Assembly: GCF_002177135.1 (NCBI RefSeq)
Contig: NZ_MWPH01000002.1
Location: 1,178,001 to 1,242,000 of the forward strand
DNA length: 64,000 bases
Source of the DNA: Natronolimnobius baerhuensis
Lineage (GTDB): Archaea > Halobacteriota > Halobacteria > Halobacteriales > Natrialbaceae
Reading direction: 5' to 3'
Part shown: in pieces, positions 1 to 7,108 of the stretch
Layout: each line of letters opens with the position of its first letter
Position numbering within the stretch: position 1 is the stretch's first letter
The notes under the pieces: generated by a model
The model's database searches: none
What the model was told of the DNA's origin: nothing
Seen by the model: only the letters and a program-made list of their open reading frames with translations
Position numbers and translations under genes: made by a program

Positions 1-274
1 GAATCATATCATATCCTTCACCATATCCATCGATATAGGCATTCTCGTACTCATCTATAAACTCATCTGCGTCAGGGTCTGGTTCAGGGTCTGGGTTATG
101 TTCTAATCCTTCGACTGCATCCATCTGACCATCCTCTACACCATCCTCGAAACCGGCTATTTCAGCGTCTTCATATGAGTCATATGCCGCTACAGTGCCT
201 ATACCTGCGAAAATCACGGACGTGACCATGGCGATAGCCATGAAACACGTTGCTATTTTACGTGTATTTAACAT
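1..274 (-). CDS. Small secreted or anchored acidic protein of the provirus (C-terminus off the left edge)
   Basis: Reading leftward from the ATG at 274, the protein starts MLNTRKIATC and has one hydrophobic stretch at about residues 8-30 ending in an AAYDS-like junction, consistent with a signal peptide or N-terminal anchor. The rest that can be read (about 60 residues) is strongly acidic, with a DPEPDPD stretch, and looks extracellular. It lies 58 nt downstream of the spike-like gene in the same direction, so it is probably in the same virion or envelope operon. No family is recognised. The stop codon lies outside the window. Confidence 0.6.
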   Translation of the reverse strand, partial: MLNTRKIATCFMAIAMVTSVIFAGIGTVAAYDSYEDAEIAGFEDGVEDGQMDAVEGLEHNPDPEPDPDADEFIDEYENAYIDGYGEGYDMI

Positions 275-332
275 ACATTATTATATAGTATCTGAAAGAA
301 TAAACTTCTGTGGGCGATTAGGTTTAGAACGG

Positions 333-1898
333 CTATGGGAAGGCGACCGAAATAACCACACGTGCGGTGATAATCACCACTACGAGACCCCCACCTACGA
401 TAGCTACAGCATATGACACGCCGAAGTCATCTACTAGGTCATCCCAAAACGATTCGAAGAATCCGCTACCACCCTGTCGTTCTTCTAGTAATTCTTCGAT
501 ATTCTCGGTCTGAAGTCTTAATTCTTCGATATATTCAGACGAATCGTACTCCGAATAATTCCGTTCCTCATATTCGATGTAATCTCCGTCATCAATCTCA
601 TCGATAGTCATTTCATCGCCGGATTCAAGAACCCATTGTTCGACGTTTCCATCAGAATCTATGGCTTGAATTATAATGTCATCATCATAGTCATCAGCGG
701 CATACGTTTCGCCTTCTAACCATGCGATTATACCATCGTCAGTCGTCGTTTCTGGTGCGGCACGAGTCGTCAGAAGTCCAGATGTTTCGACTTCAGTTCC
801 ATCAGATTCAGTCACAGTGAACGTCGCTGGGGCGTCAGCAGCCGTCTGATAACCCGCAGCAGCAGCAGCGATAGCAGCGAAATCTACACCATCAGTATCA
901 TCACCGATAGTCGCCATCACAGATGGGTCAGCACATTCCATCATATCCACATCTGAACCATCATATTCGGCGTAAATATCAGACGCATAGACGGCCATTT
1001 CGTTGGCTACATCCTCTGAATCATCATATATCTGGTCGATAATACCCATCTGGTCTTCCGTATCAGACAGTGTGATAGGTTCCCCCACATTATATTCGGC
1101 CACTTCGGGGTCTAGTGCCTGAAATACGGCGTATGCGTCATCCTCTGGTGCATTCACAGACGCATCCGTAGGATTATCTGGGGCAGTCAAATCCACACTA
1201 ATATCGTGTGCGGCTATCCCCGGTGATTCCATGTTCTGCATTTCTGTCGCCATTTCAACGGTATCTCCATTCGGAAGTTGTTTCTCTTCATATACAACTT
1301 CGGTGTCGTCTGTCCAGAGAATCCGCTCGTCGGTGTTTTCATAGTCGCTATTTCCGACGATATCACCGTGTATTAGGTGGTATACTTCGTTATCCGTCCC
1401 TTCCGTCGCTAAGTCCACTTGTGCGGCACTGTGTATCTCCTCGACCTCTGAGTTCCACGAATTGATGTGGTTCTCGAGAATCAGGCTATAGTGGTCATCC
1501 ACACCATCTTCAGTGTCTGCTATCATCACAGATTCCGGGGCGTCTTCCTGAAGCGCCTGACACGTAGCATACTGCCCGTGTCCAATCGCCACTTGTTCAG
1601 CATCTGTGATTTCGTTCTCCACCCACACCATCGACTCGTCTACATTATCCTGATAGGAAAGAGCGTCACGGAACAGTTCTTCTTCCACTTCACCCGCACC
1701 CATGCCTTCCGTGTCCTCGCCCATGGACCCTATTAAATATCCACCACCACCACCTACAGCAGTACCACCTACTACAGCAGCACCTGCCACTAATGGGGCG
1801 ATAGCAGCTACAGTCTGGGTCATAATTAACATCGATACCACTAACACGACCATGACGGTCGCAAGGCTCGGGGTTTTCTTTTTAAATATTTGCAACAT
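333..1898 (-). CDS. Pleolipovirus-like spike / envelope glycoprotein candidate
   Basis: 521 aa. A hydrophobic segment at residues 13-33 ends in TVAA and looks like a signal peptide. It is followed by a glycine/alanine-rich hydrophobic stretch (about 34-57, APLVAGAAVVGG...GGGGGYLIG). A large acidic ectodomain follows with few cysteines (in QYATCQ, MMECADP). Near the C-terminus there is a short heptad-like helix (EYIEELRLQTENIEELLEER), then an amphipathic FWDDLVDDF piece and one membrane anchor (about 495-515). This order (signal, ectodomain, coiled coil, C-terminal anchor) is that of VP4-type spikes of haloarchaeal pleolipoviruses. Assignment rests on architecture plus the N-terminal composition; a secreted surface protein of another element is the alternative. 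ATG at 1898 sits 13 nt after the preceding small gene, so co-transcription is likely. Confidence 0.55.
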   Translation of the reverse strand: MLQIFKKKTPSLATVMVVLVVSMLIMTQTVAAIAPLVAGAAVVGGTAVGGGGGYLIGSMGEDTEGMGAGEVEEELFRDALSYQDNVDESMVWVENEITDAEQVAIGHGQYATCQALQEDAPESVMIADTEDGVDDHYSLILENHINSWNSEVEEIHSAAQVDLATEGTDNEVYHLIHGDIVGNSDYENTDERILWTDDTEVVYEEKQLPNGDTVEMATEMQNMESPGIAAHDISVDLTAPDNPTDASVNAPEDDAYAVFQALDPEVAEYNVGEPITLSDTEDQMGIIDQIYDDSEDVANEMAVYASDIYAEYDGSDVDMMECADPSVMATIGDDTDGVDFAAIAAAAAGYQTAADAPATFTVTESDGTEVETSGLLTTRAAPETTTDDGIIAWLEGETYAADDYDDDIIIQAIDSDGNVEQWVLESGDEMTIDEIDDGDYIEYEERNYSEYDSSEYIEELRLQTENIEELLEERQGGSGFFESFWDDLVDDFGVSYAVAIVGGGLVVVIITARVVISVAFP

Positions 1899-1911
1899 GA
1901 ATAATTACACC

Positions 1912-2106
1912 TTATGCGAATTGATTATAAACGCTGTACGCCACAGCACCAGCACCTGCGATAAACGCAAATCCGATAGCTTGTTCTGGGGTTCCTTCCG
2001 GAATTCGTGAAAGAACATCTACACCGAAATTTAGTTGGACACCAAGTGCTGCACTACCTACACCGCCGATGGCTTTTCCAGCCGTATCAAGTATATTATC
2101 ACTCAT
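1912..2106 (-). CDS. Small provirus membrane protein, 64 aa
   Basis: Starts MSDNILDTAGKAIGGVGSAA and has two hydrophobic, glycine-rich stretches (about residues 10-27 and 44-60, ending AYSVYNQFA). It is the first gene of the apparent operon that continues into the spike candidate. The start at 2106 is preferred over an in-frame ATG at 2127 because a TATA-like CTTATAAT lies about 24 nt upstream of 2106, the spacing of a leaderless haloarchaeal mRNA, and the longer form would place coding sequence inside the promoter dyad. Function unknown; a small virion membrane protein is a guess from position. Confidence 0.6.
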   Translation of the reverse strand: MSDNILDTAGKAIGGVGSAALGVQLNFGVDVLSRIPEGTPEQAIGFAFIAGAGAVAYSVYNQFA

Positions 2107-2132
2107 AATGCGTATTATACTACGCATTATAA
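2107..2132 (-). promoter_or_regulatory. Promoter with perfect inverted repeat, candidate operator of the envelope operon
   Basis: AATGCGTA (2107-2114), six bases, then TACGCATT (2121-2128) form a perfect 8-bp dyad abutting the start codon at 2106. A TATA-like element, CTTATAAT on the minus strand, overlaps its upstream arm. A dimeric regulator bound here would cover both the TATA box and the transcript start. The winged-helix protein at 4207 is a possible binder; this is inference. Confidence 0.55.
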
Positions 2133-2549
2133 GAATAAATGTTTACTGACTATTAGGGTAGGAAAACAACTCGAGTATGGAAACTTCGTGGAAACATCGA
2201 GAATGGAAAGAACGTGCGTGAAAGCGGGCTAGCGTGAATAATACGCCCCCACCGAGTAGAACTCAATATGTTCGAAACAGATTGAATATGATATGTTATC
2301 TAACTTATCACCTCCATGCCATAATAGACACTCAATCCCTAAAGGGATTGTCACGACAGGGAATCTGAACGACAGGGCCGCACCGCCCGACAGACCGCAC
2401 CGCAATTTCGATTAAGATATGAAAATCAAATCCTGCTTAGACAGGGTGGAACCCCACCTCGTGGAGACCTCCCGGGAAAGTCAATCTCGTGGAGAAGTGT
2501 TGGTAAGAGAGCTAGGACACGGAAGGCTACAGAGCTATGTCACACGGGG
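2133..2549. other. Non-coding provirus stretch with hairpin and short direct repeats
   Basis: No convincing gene. It contains a perfect 8-bp inverted repeat with a 2-nt loop at 2333-2350 (CAATCCCT/AGGGATTG), followed at once by three CGACAG copies at 2354, 2370 and 2388 (spacing 16 and 18 bp). Two CTCGTGGAGA copies follow at 2458 and 2486; CTCGTGGA recurs at 2938 and 2974 beyond the next gene. Hairpin plus short iterated motifs could be an origin, packaging or regulatory site; nothing in the sequence decides between them. Confidence 0.4.
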
Positions 2550-2900
2550 TTAGCTGTACAACATGACATCATAATCTGAACCGAAATTCGGAAACCTGTC
2601 ACTCTGAAGAAGACCCCGATGCTGCGCAAGCTTTAGATATTCAAGACGGTATCGATGGGCACACATATTCTCATCCTCATGGCCGCTGTAATACCCATAC
2701 CCACCACACGAACAAGACTTAGACACTGCTACAAACCGTTCTCTTTCAACATACTCCACAGTCCACCTCGTGTTTCCCCTATCTCTCTTTACATCAGTGT
2801 AGACTTGATGTTTGACCACTTCTTGTTCTTGTAGCTCGTGGGACTCTTCTTCCTGTTCTTTCTGTTCAGAAGTCCACTCATCTGAATAACTATCAACCAT
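2550..2900 (-). CDS. SWIM-type zinc-finger protein
   Basis: 116 aa. The N-terminal third is charged (EQEEESHELQEQE) and probably disordered or helical. Residues 61-82 carry CxC (C63, C65), a 14-residue spacer, then CxH (C80, H82), the SWIM zinc-finger pattern CxCx(n)CxH. SWIM domains bind DNA or protein partners and occur in transposases, recombination factors and stand-alone haloarchaeal proteins. The gene stands alone between two repeat-rich non-coding stretches, so it may act on them. The specific role is unknown. Confidence 0.65.
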   Translation of the reverse strand: MVDSYSDEWTSEQKEQEEESHELQEQEVVKHQVYTDVKRDRGNTRWTVEYVERERFVAVSKSCSCGGYGYYSGHEDENMCAHRYRLEYLKLAQHRGLLQSDRFPNFGSDYDVMLYS

Positions 2901-3260
2901 ACTACTAACTACGTTGTCAAATCCTATTGGCTTGTTCCTCGTGGACCCCAGACTTGCTGTGCGCTGCCCACCGCTCGTGGAAAGTCGGTCTGGCTATAGC
3001 TCCCCTGAACCCCCAGTACTGAACTAGAGCTGTTATTCACTCGTGTCTCTACCAGAGTTGAACCCCCAGTATTCTAACTGCATGAACTGAACCCCAGATG
3101 TTATTGTAGATAGCCCGGGGTTCCATATGCGGTGTCGTTCCAGAAGTCGTAGACTTTCAAAGTCTATCTCGAAGTCTGTTATTCGAAGTCTTCGGAAGTC
3201 TATGAAAGGGTGTTTCCAAAGTGTATCGAAAAATAAGGGCCTTAAAAAGTATTTCAAAAA
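2901..3260. repeat. Repeat-rich provirus stretch (TGAACCCCCAG and GAAGTCT clusters, palindrome)
   Basis: Three copies of TGAACCCC(C)AG lie at 3006, 3059 and 3088; the first two share 13 bases including a trailing TA. Next come a perfect palindrome at 3150-3166 (TAGACTTT, C, AAAGTCTA) and GAAGTC copies at 3143, 3171, 3185 and 3195. A 74-codon frame crosses this on the minus strand (3033-3257), but its peptide is dominated by the repeat sequence and has no recognisable fold, so I favour a non-coding iteron-like site. Confidence 0.4.
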
Positions 3261-3767
3261 TCACGCTGGTGCAGGAAGCCGTTTTAAATCTCTCCGAGGA
3301 ATTTCTTTGGACGGGTACTCCGTCCAGTCAGCCCAGTCAGCCTGTTCTACTTGTTCTCTCGTCGCTAAGCCGATGAACTCGATACAATCTTCCATGTGAA
3401 TAATCGCCATAAGGTAGCGGTCTGCGTGTAGTTCTCCATCCCGCATTCGGACAGGTAAGTCCGCTTCGTCGGGGAGAAGTCCCTTCGAGAACAGACGAAC
3501 TGTATCCCGTGCCTTGATTTCTATCTTGTGCTGCTGAGACTCATTTTTAAGTTCATAATCATACTCGTAGCCCTCATACTCGGACCAGTCATAGTAGTCT
3601 TCGTAAATCGGGAAAAACTCTCTTTCAGCCGCTATCTCCACCATTTTACCACGCCATGCATCTATTTCAGCCACATTATCATCCCGTTCTCCAGACCTGT
3701 CTGGGCTGTCCATTCGTTCCTTCGCTTCTTTCTCTAAATCAGCTGTGATAGGCACTCTAATTCTCAT
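3261..3767 (-). CDS. Putative PD-(D/E)XK-like protein of the provirus
   Basis: 168 aa from the ATG at 3767, chosen because GAGGTG stands 7 nt upstream as a ribosome-binding site inside the preceding gene; an ATG eight codons earlier lacks this. A Tyr/Glu-rich centre leads into D70...E83-I-K85, the spacing of a PD-(D/E)XK nuclease core (DYELKNESQQHKIEIKAR), followed by a beta-strand-like YLMAIIHMEDCIEFIGLAT segment, as in small restriction-type or Vsr-like folds. Last gene of a four-gene overlapping operon (4104 to 3261). The nuclease assignment is motif-level only; the protein could also be a DNA-binding relic of that fold. Confidence 0.5.
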   Translation of the reverse strand: MRIRVPITADLEKEAKERMDSPDRSGERDDNVAEIDAWRGKMVEIAAEREFFPIYEDYYDWSEYEGYEYDYELKNESQQHKIEIKARDTVRLFSKGLLPDEADLPVRMRDGELHADRYLMAIIHMEDCIEFIGLATREQVEQADWADWTEYPSKEIPRRDLKRLPAPA

Positions 3768-3885
3768 TTTCAACACCTCGCAGTTCATCATCAGTTAAAA
3801 TCTCTTCAGCAGGGTCTTCGCCCCAAAGGTCGATAACTTCATCCGGGTTCTTGATGCCCGAATCTGGTGATTCTGAAGCACTCAT
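3757..3885 (-). CDS. Micro-protein of the provirus early operon, 42 aa
   Basis: MSASESPDSGIKNPDEVIDL... ends DELRGVENEN. Very acidic. Its ATG overlaps the stop of the gene before it (ATGA at 3885-3882), and its last 11 nt overlap the start of the nuclease-like gene, whose ribosome-binding site lies inside it. Translational coupling along the string argues that it is a real gene although it is below usual annotation size. No family recognised. Confidence 0.6.
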   Translation of the reverse strand: MSASESPDSGIKNPDEVIDLWGEDPAEEILTDDELRGVENEN

Positions 3886-3998
3886 TCTTCTTCACCCTCG
3901 TTATCCTCATCATCATTAGAATCGTCCGAATCAGACGGCCAGACGCCTTTATCCAAGACCGCACGTCTACGACGTGCATGATACTGATACTCAGACAT
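3882..3998 (-). CDS. Micro-protein with basic N-terminus and acidic tail, 38 aa
   Basis: MSEYQYHARRRRAVLDKGVW, then an acidic DSDDSNDDEDNEGEEE-type tail. The charge split (RRRR, then Asp/Glu run) is visible directly. The start overlaps the upstream 37-aa gene by 8 nt and the stop overlaps the next start, so the three small genes form one coupled unit. No known function. Confidence 0.6.
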   Translation of the reverse strand: MSEYQYHARRRRAVLDKGVWPSDSDDSNDDEDNEGEEE

Positions 3999-4104
3999 TA
4001 GAGACCACCTCAGCATCATTTTCAGGAATCATAATCGAATCCCAGTCGCCCGAATTCTGTTCTATCGCCCGTTCTACCACAGGTTTCAGGTTTTGTTTAA
4101 CCAT
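3991..4104 (-). CDS. Micro-protein, first gene of the provirus left-going operon, 37 aa
   Basis: MVKQNLKPVVERAIEQNSGD...DAEVVSNV. A TATA-like AATATAT lies about 20 nt upstream on the minus strand, consistent with a leaderless or near-leaderless transcript beginning here. It opens the operon that continues through the 38-aa and 42-aa genes to the nuclease-like gene. Divergent from the winged-helix gene at 4207. Function unknown. Confidence 0.6.
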   Translation of the reverse strand: MVKQNLKPVVERAIEQNSGDWDSIMIPENDAEVVSNV

Positions 4105-4206
4105 GTTATAGTGAATGATATATTAGAATAAAGGTGTACCCCTAAGACGACCGTATTAGGGTGAGTTCAGAGAACACTTTTATGCGTGCACGTACTAGTA
4201 AATAAC
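4105..4206. promoter_or_regulatory. Divergent promoter region of the provirus regulator
   Basis: About 100 nt between two divergent genes. Leftward: AATATAT near 4117-4123. Rightward: CTTTTATG at about 4168-4175, roughly 30 nt before the ATG at 4207. Arrangements of this kind, a small helix-turn-helix gene facing an early operon, often hold the regulator's own operator. Confidence 0.5.
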
Positions 4207-4443
4207 ATGGAAGAAATAACACCCAGAGACGATGCATGGGACACAGCACTATACACAATCGCAAAGGAAGGTTCTATCACAAGTACCGAAATCGCACGAC
4301 AGACAGATATAAGCACGAAAACAGCAAACAGAGTCTTGAAATCGATGGAGGCAATGGGCTACGTAGAGAGAGAAACAAACCGACATCACACGTTCTATCC
4401 TTCGGATAGATTAGAATTAGTGTGTGCGTTTATGAGTGAATAG
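4207..4443 (+). CDS. Winged helix-turn-helix transcriptional regulator
   Basis: 78 aa. Residues 12-60 form a typical archaeal wHTH: LYTIAKEGSITSTEIARQTD (helices 1-2), ISTKTANRVLKSMEAMGYV (recognition helix), then a short wing (ERETNRHHTFYPSD). ATG 4207 is chosen because the TATA-like element fits a leaderless start; an in-frame ATG at 4186 lies too close to it. It faces the micro-gene operon across a shared 102-nt promoter region, so repression or autoregulation of the provirus is the likely role. Confidence 0.75.
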   Translation: MEEITPRDDAWDTALYTIAKEGSITSTEIARQTDISTKTANRVLKSMEAMGYVERETNRHHTFYPSDRLELVCAFMSE

Positions 4444-4505
4444 CCTACCTTTTGTGTTCCCCTTAGCACATCATTTATATACCACCAGTTATTTTATAGA
4501 CATGT

Positions 4506-4946
4506 ATGAGTTCGAAACAGAACTATGCTGAAAGAATAGACGAAGAAAGTAGCATCGAAACACGAGTACCAATCCGCTGTACAAATGAACACTGCAATGG
4601 ACATACACCAGAAACCATCCCAAAGTCGAAGTTAGAATACGCACACTGTCCGTCCTGTGAAGGAAACATCGATGAACAAACAGGTTCGTTATCTTGGAAA
4701 GAAAGCTATGAACACTTCCAGAAATCGCAAGACGGAAACGGAGTAGACGAGGAAAAAACACGATTTCATGGGATGGATGACGACCATGTAGAAGTCATCC
4801 ATGAAGATGAAAATAAGATAGTAATTCGAATCCGACACATGCAAATGGTCGAAAAAGCGTTTGAAAGCTACACAGTATCTCGAATAATTGAATTCGACAA
4901 CATCGATGGGACAGAAATCATACTCAAGCGAGGTGATGACGAATGA
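4506..4946 (+). CDS. Zinc-binding provirus protein, 146 aa
   Basis: Cysteines C25, C30, C48 and C51 (CTNEHC and CPSC) make a zinc ribbon-like pair of knuckles in the N-terminal third; the rest is an acidic alpha/beta region. TTTATATAC about 30 nt upstream is the promoter. Its stop overlaps the start of the next gene (ATGA). No named family is recognised; zinc ribbons of this sort in viruses often contact DNA or host protein. Confidence 0.65.
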   Translation: MSSKQNYAERIDEESSIETRVPIRCTNEHCNGHTPETIPKSKLEYAHCPSCEGNIDEQTGSLSWKESYEHFQKSQDGNGVDEEKTRFHGMDDDHVEVIHEDENKIVIRIRHMQMVEKAFESYTVSRIIEFDNIDGTEIILKRGDDE

Positions 4947-5122
4947 GGTCATACGATAAAAACGATTACCGTGGTATGGGGCTTACAGATGCTGAAATCG
5001 ACCGAATCGTAGACCAAGTAATGTCCATGTCCCGGTGTCGTGACGCACAAGGTCGATTCGACCCCGAAGAAAGTGCCGACCACCAGTTGGAGTTTGTCCC
5101 CGGAACCGACGTTGCTGAATAA
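4943..5122 (+). CDS. Small provirus protein, 59 aa
   Basis: MRSYDKNDYRGMGLTDAEID...GTDVAE. Starts at ATG 4943, overlapping the previous stop by ATGA, and ends at 5122 just before a T6 run (5128-5133). A helix (LTDAEIDRIVDQVMSMSR) is followed by an acidic tail. Unknown function; translationally coupled to the zinc-binding protein. Confidence 0.6.
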   Translation: MRSYDKNDYRGMGLTDAEIDRIVDQVMSMSRCRDAQGRFDPEESADHQLEFVPGTDVAE

Positions 5123-5220
5123 CTCTCTTTTTTCGCCCGCAGTTGTTCTCCAACTTCAAAATAGACACATAGACGTGTCTATTCAGTCCATATACAGACC
5201 TTCACCCAATGGTGAAGGGT
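5123..5220 (+). terminator. Terminator region with T-run and two hairpins between convergent genes
   Basis: A T6 run at 5128-5133 follows the stop at 5122 directly. Next are two perfect hairpins: AATAGACAC/GTGTCTATT (5160-5168 with 5175-5183) and CTTCACC/GGTGAAG (5200-5206 with 5211-5217). The convergent ribbon-helix-helix gene ends at 5272, so the hairpins can serve both strands. Confidence 0.5.
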
Positions 5221-5271
5221 TTCCATCAGAATAACTTGAAAAACGTATTAGAAAGGAACCTCGAAGAGTTA

Positions 5272-6240
5272 CTACAACTGACGTTCGATTGAGTTTTCGA
5301 ATTGGCTATGATATGCATCAACCTGCCCAATATATCCTAATAGATGGTCTCCAAACGAAGCGTATTCACCATTGTATACATCTACGGTGAGTAGGTCTCC
5401 AGACTGACTAATTACTTTATCCATGACCTTCAACCCTCTCTTCTGTTCTAAGTTATCTCCATTTCTGACGGTCTTATGCACGTCTAACGCTAACATCAGC
5501 ATGTGTTCGGCAGCTTGTTCATCAGATACATGATACACTGTGTTAGACCACTCATCATCGATATCAGCGTAATCTGCTAGAGTCGAATAATTGCGTCTGT
5601 ATGCCTTATCCGACGCCGTATCATCTAATTTTGCGAAATTATTCTCAATATCGGTTTCGACCAAATCATCCAACCATTCACCATGATTGTTGAATGGTGA
5701 ATCAATCATATGACGGCGAATTATGGTGTTAGCGATATCGTTTGCGCTCCCCTTCGCATACCCTACTTCATCCATGATGTAGTTTCGAACCTCTTTCTTC
5801 GTCCATGCGTTTTGGGACTCTCCTCGGAGTGCTGCGTAGACCACTTCGTCACGGTCGATACCTTGGACTCCTTTAATTAGGCTGATATCATACTCGGCAG
5901 TGTCGATTGCTTCTCCTTCGTTAGCTAGTTGGAGAAGCTCTTCTAGTTCTTCTTCATCAACTTCAGAACCACCCACCCCTTGAACAGAAAAAGATGCTTG
6001 CGAAGATGCCTCTTCATTTTCTTCCAGCATTTCTTTGATTTCGCTTATCTCTGTTTTTATCGACTCTTGGCGGTTGAAATCACTAATTAAGCGGTCTACT
6101 ACCCTACCTTGGTCATAGCTACTTCCATACCATTCTTCAGCTTTATCTTCGATAAATTCTGCACTTTCAGCCTTCATGTTTAGCGTTTTTCTGTCTTTAC
6201 CCTTCTTTTCCTTACTTACTTCATTACTATCTTTATTCAT
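5272..6240 (-). CDS. Ribbon-helix-helix-like DNA-binding protein, possible replication or partition factor
   Basis: 322 aa. After a lysine-rich start, residues 18-57 read as a ribbon-helix-helix: beta strand KTLNMKA, helix ESAEFIEDKAEEWY, helix DQGRVVDRLISDF. A coiled-coil stretch follows (ESIKTEISEIKEMLEENEEA), then a long alpha-helical C-terminal domain without a recognised family. It is the largest cytosolic protein of the element and its start abuts a 400-nt AT-rich stretch with 23-bp direct repeats. RHH plus coiled coil next to iterated DNA is the usual layout of partition or origin-binding factors; that role is inferred. Confidence 0.5.
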   Translation of the reverse strand: MNKDSNEVSKEKKGKDRKTLNMKAESAEFIEDKAEEWYGSSYDQGRVVDRLISDFNRQESIKTEISEIKEMLEENEEASSQASFSVQGVGGSEVDEEELEELLQLANEGEAIDTAEYDISLIKGVQGIDRDEVVYAALRGESQNAWTKKEVRNYIMDEVGYAKGSANDIANTIIRRHMIDSPFNNHGEWLDDLVETDIENNFAKLDDTASDKAYRRNYSTLADYADIDDEWSNTVYHVSDEQAAEHMLMLALDVHKTVRNGDNLEQKRGLKVMDKVISQSGDLLTVDVYNGEYASFGDHLLGYIGQVDAYHSQFENSIERQL

Positions 6241-6647
6241 ACTACATATAACTAATATAACTAGTACCCTATATATTTTACTCCAATTTGATGCAAATTA
6301 TATAATAATTGTTAATTTATTAACTATAACTAACTACTACAACAACTACAACTACTGCTATAACTACTACTTCACCTTTCTCCAACAGTTACTAATCGCA
6401 TTACGTAGTTAGATTGGTCAATTCTAACTAAGCTTTTCCACTCTTTATACTCTCTTCGTGAAGCGTATTTTTTCGTTCAGGGGTGGGGTGAACAAGCAGT
6501 CTTCAACTATGCTTTATCAAAAATAATATTTCTATGTTCTTTTTCGGAGACCTTGTTTTTTCGTTCAGGGGTGGGGTGGTTCTAGACCCCCCAATTTGGC
6601 ATTAAATCTGTTCTTGAATAGATTACGCTGTCCCCGTCTGGTGGTTA
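6241..6647. repeat. AT-rich intergenic region with 23-bp direct repeats, candidate origin or partition site
   Basis: No gene. From 6241 to about 6420 the sequence is nearly all A/T plus ACTACAACA-like triplet runs (6336-6372). Two identical 23-bp direct repeats follow at 6468-6490 and 6556-6578, each a T-run followed by TCGTTCAGGGGTGGGGTG, 88 bp apart. AT-rich DNA plus G-rich iterated sequence beside an RHH gene suggests a replication origin or centromere-like site of the element. Confidence 0.45.
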
Positions 6648-6818
6648 TCAGTGATGTTCCGTATAGAGCGGTTCGAAATGCAGTCTAACAAGCTGTCCGC
6701 ACTCTGGACAGACTAGGTGTATCAGGCTGTTTTCTCCTGCTTTTGGCTTCATAGCGCCATCGCAGTAGCTATCTAAGCAGTCTTGTTCGACCTCGTTCCA
6801 GTCCCGGGTCTCGCACAT
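6648..6818 (-). CDS. Zinc-finger micro-protein, 56 aa
   Basis: From the ATG at 6818: MCETRDWNEVEQDCLDSYCD...LVCPECGQLVRLHFEPLYTEHH. CPEC plus upstream cysteines (C14, C19) make a plausible zinc site. The frame is open to an ATG at 6908, but a TATA-like GTATATCC at about 6845-6852 fits a leaderless start at 6818, and the longer form would leave 10 nt to the divergent gene at 6919. The motif TGTAGGTAACA (6823-6833) lies just upstream and recurs before the gene at 8332. Confidence 0.55.
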   Translation of the reverse strand: MCETRDWNEVEQDCLDSYCDGAMKPKAGENSLIHLVCPECGQLVRLHFEPLYTEHH

Positions 6819-6918
6819 GATGTGTAGGTAACAATCTGAAACAGGATATACTGTCGAATATATTTCTCCAATTCTTTGTTGCACTAAACCATTATTCTTG
6901 TAGCACATATTACATAAT

Positions 6919-7101
6919 ATGTCTTATAGAGCAGATATTGAGGTTAAGGTTGAACAGATACTGAACACGCACTATATCGACCACCATGGGAACGAATATG
7001 AGTGCAAAAAGTGCGGGAAGAGAGTGTATTGCGGGGATACACGAGCTTCACGCCAAGAGTTCTATGAGCATCAAGCGAAGCACAATATGAACCTCATTTA
7101 G
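6919..7101 (+). CDS. C2H2-type zinc-finger protein, 60 aa
   Basis: MSYRADIEVKVEQILNTHY, then CKKCGKRVYCGDTRASRQEF with EHQAKH: a CxxC...HxxxH finger as in many small haloarchaeal and haloviral proteins, usually DNA-binding. It ends 8 nt before the stop of the convergent membrane protein. Divergent from the 56-aa zinc protein. The target is unknown. Confidence 0.65.
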   Translation: MSYRADIEVKVEQILNTHYIDHHGNEYECKKCGKRVYCGDTRASRQEFYEHQAKHNMNLI

Positions 7102-7108
7102 ATGGTTT

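Noticed and set aside
3033-3257. 74-codon minus-strand frame after the nuclease-like gene
   Set aside because: It runs through the TGAACCCC and GAAGTC repeats and the peptide reflects them; no ribosome-binding site or TATA box. Kept as a repeat region instead.
6336-6372. ACTACAACA-like repeat as a CRISPR array
   Set aside because: Simple triplet repeat without spacers or cas genes. No CRISPR array was seen anywhere in the window.
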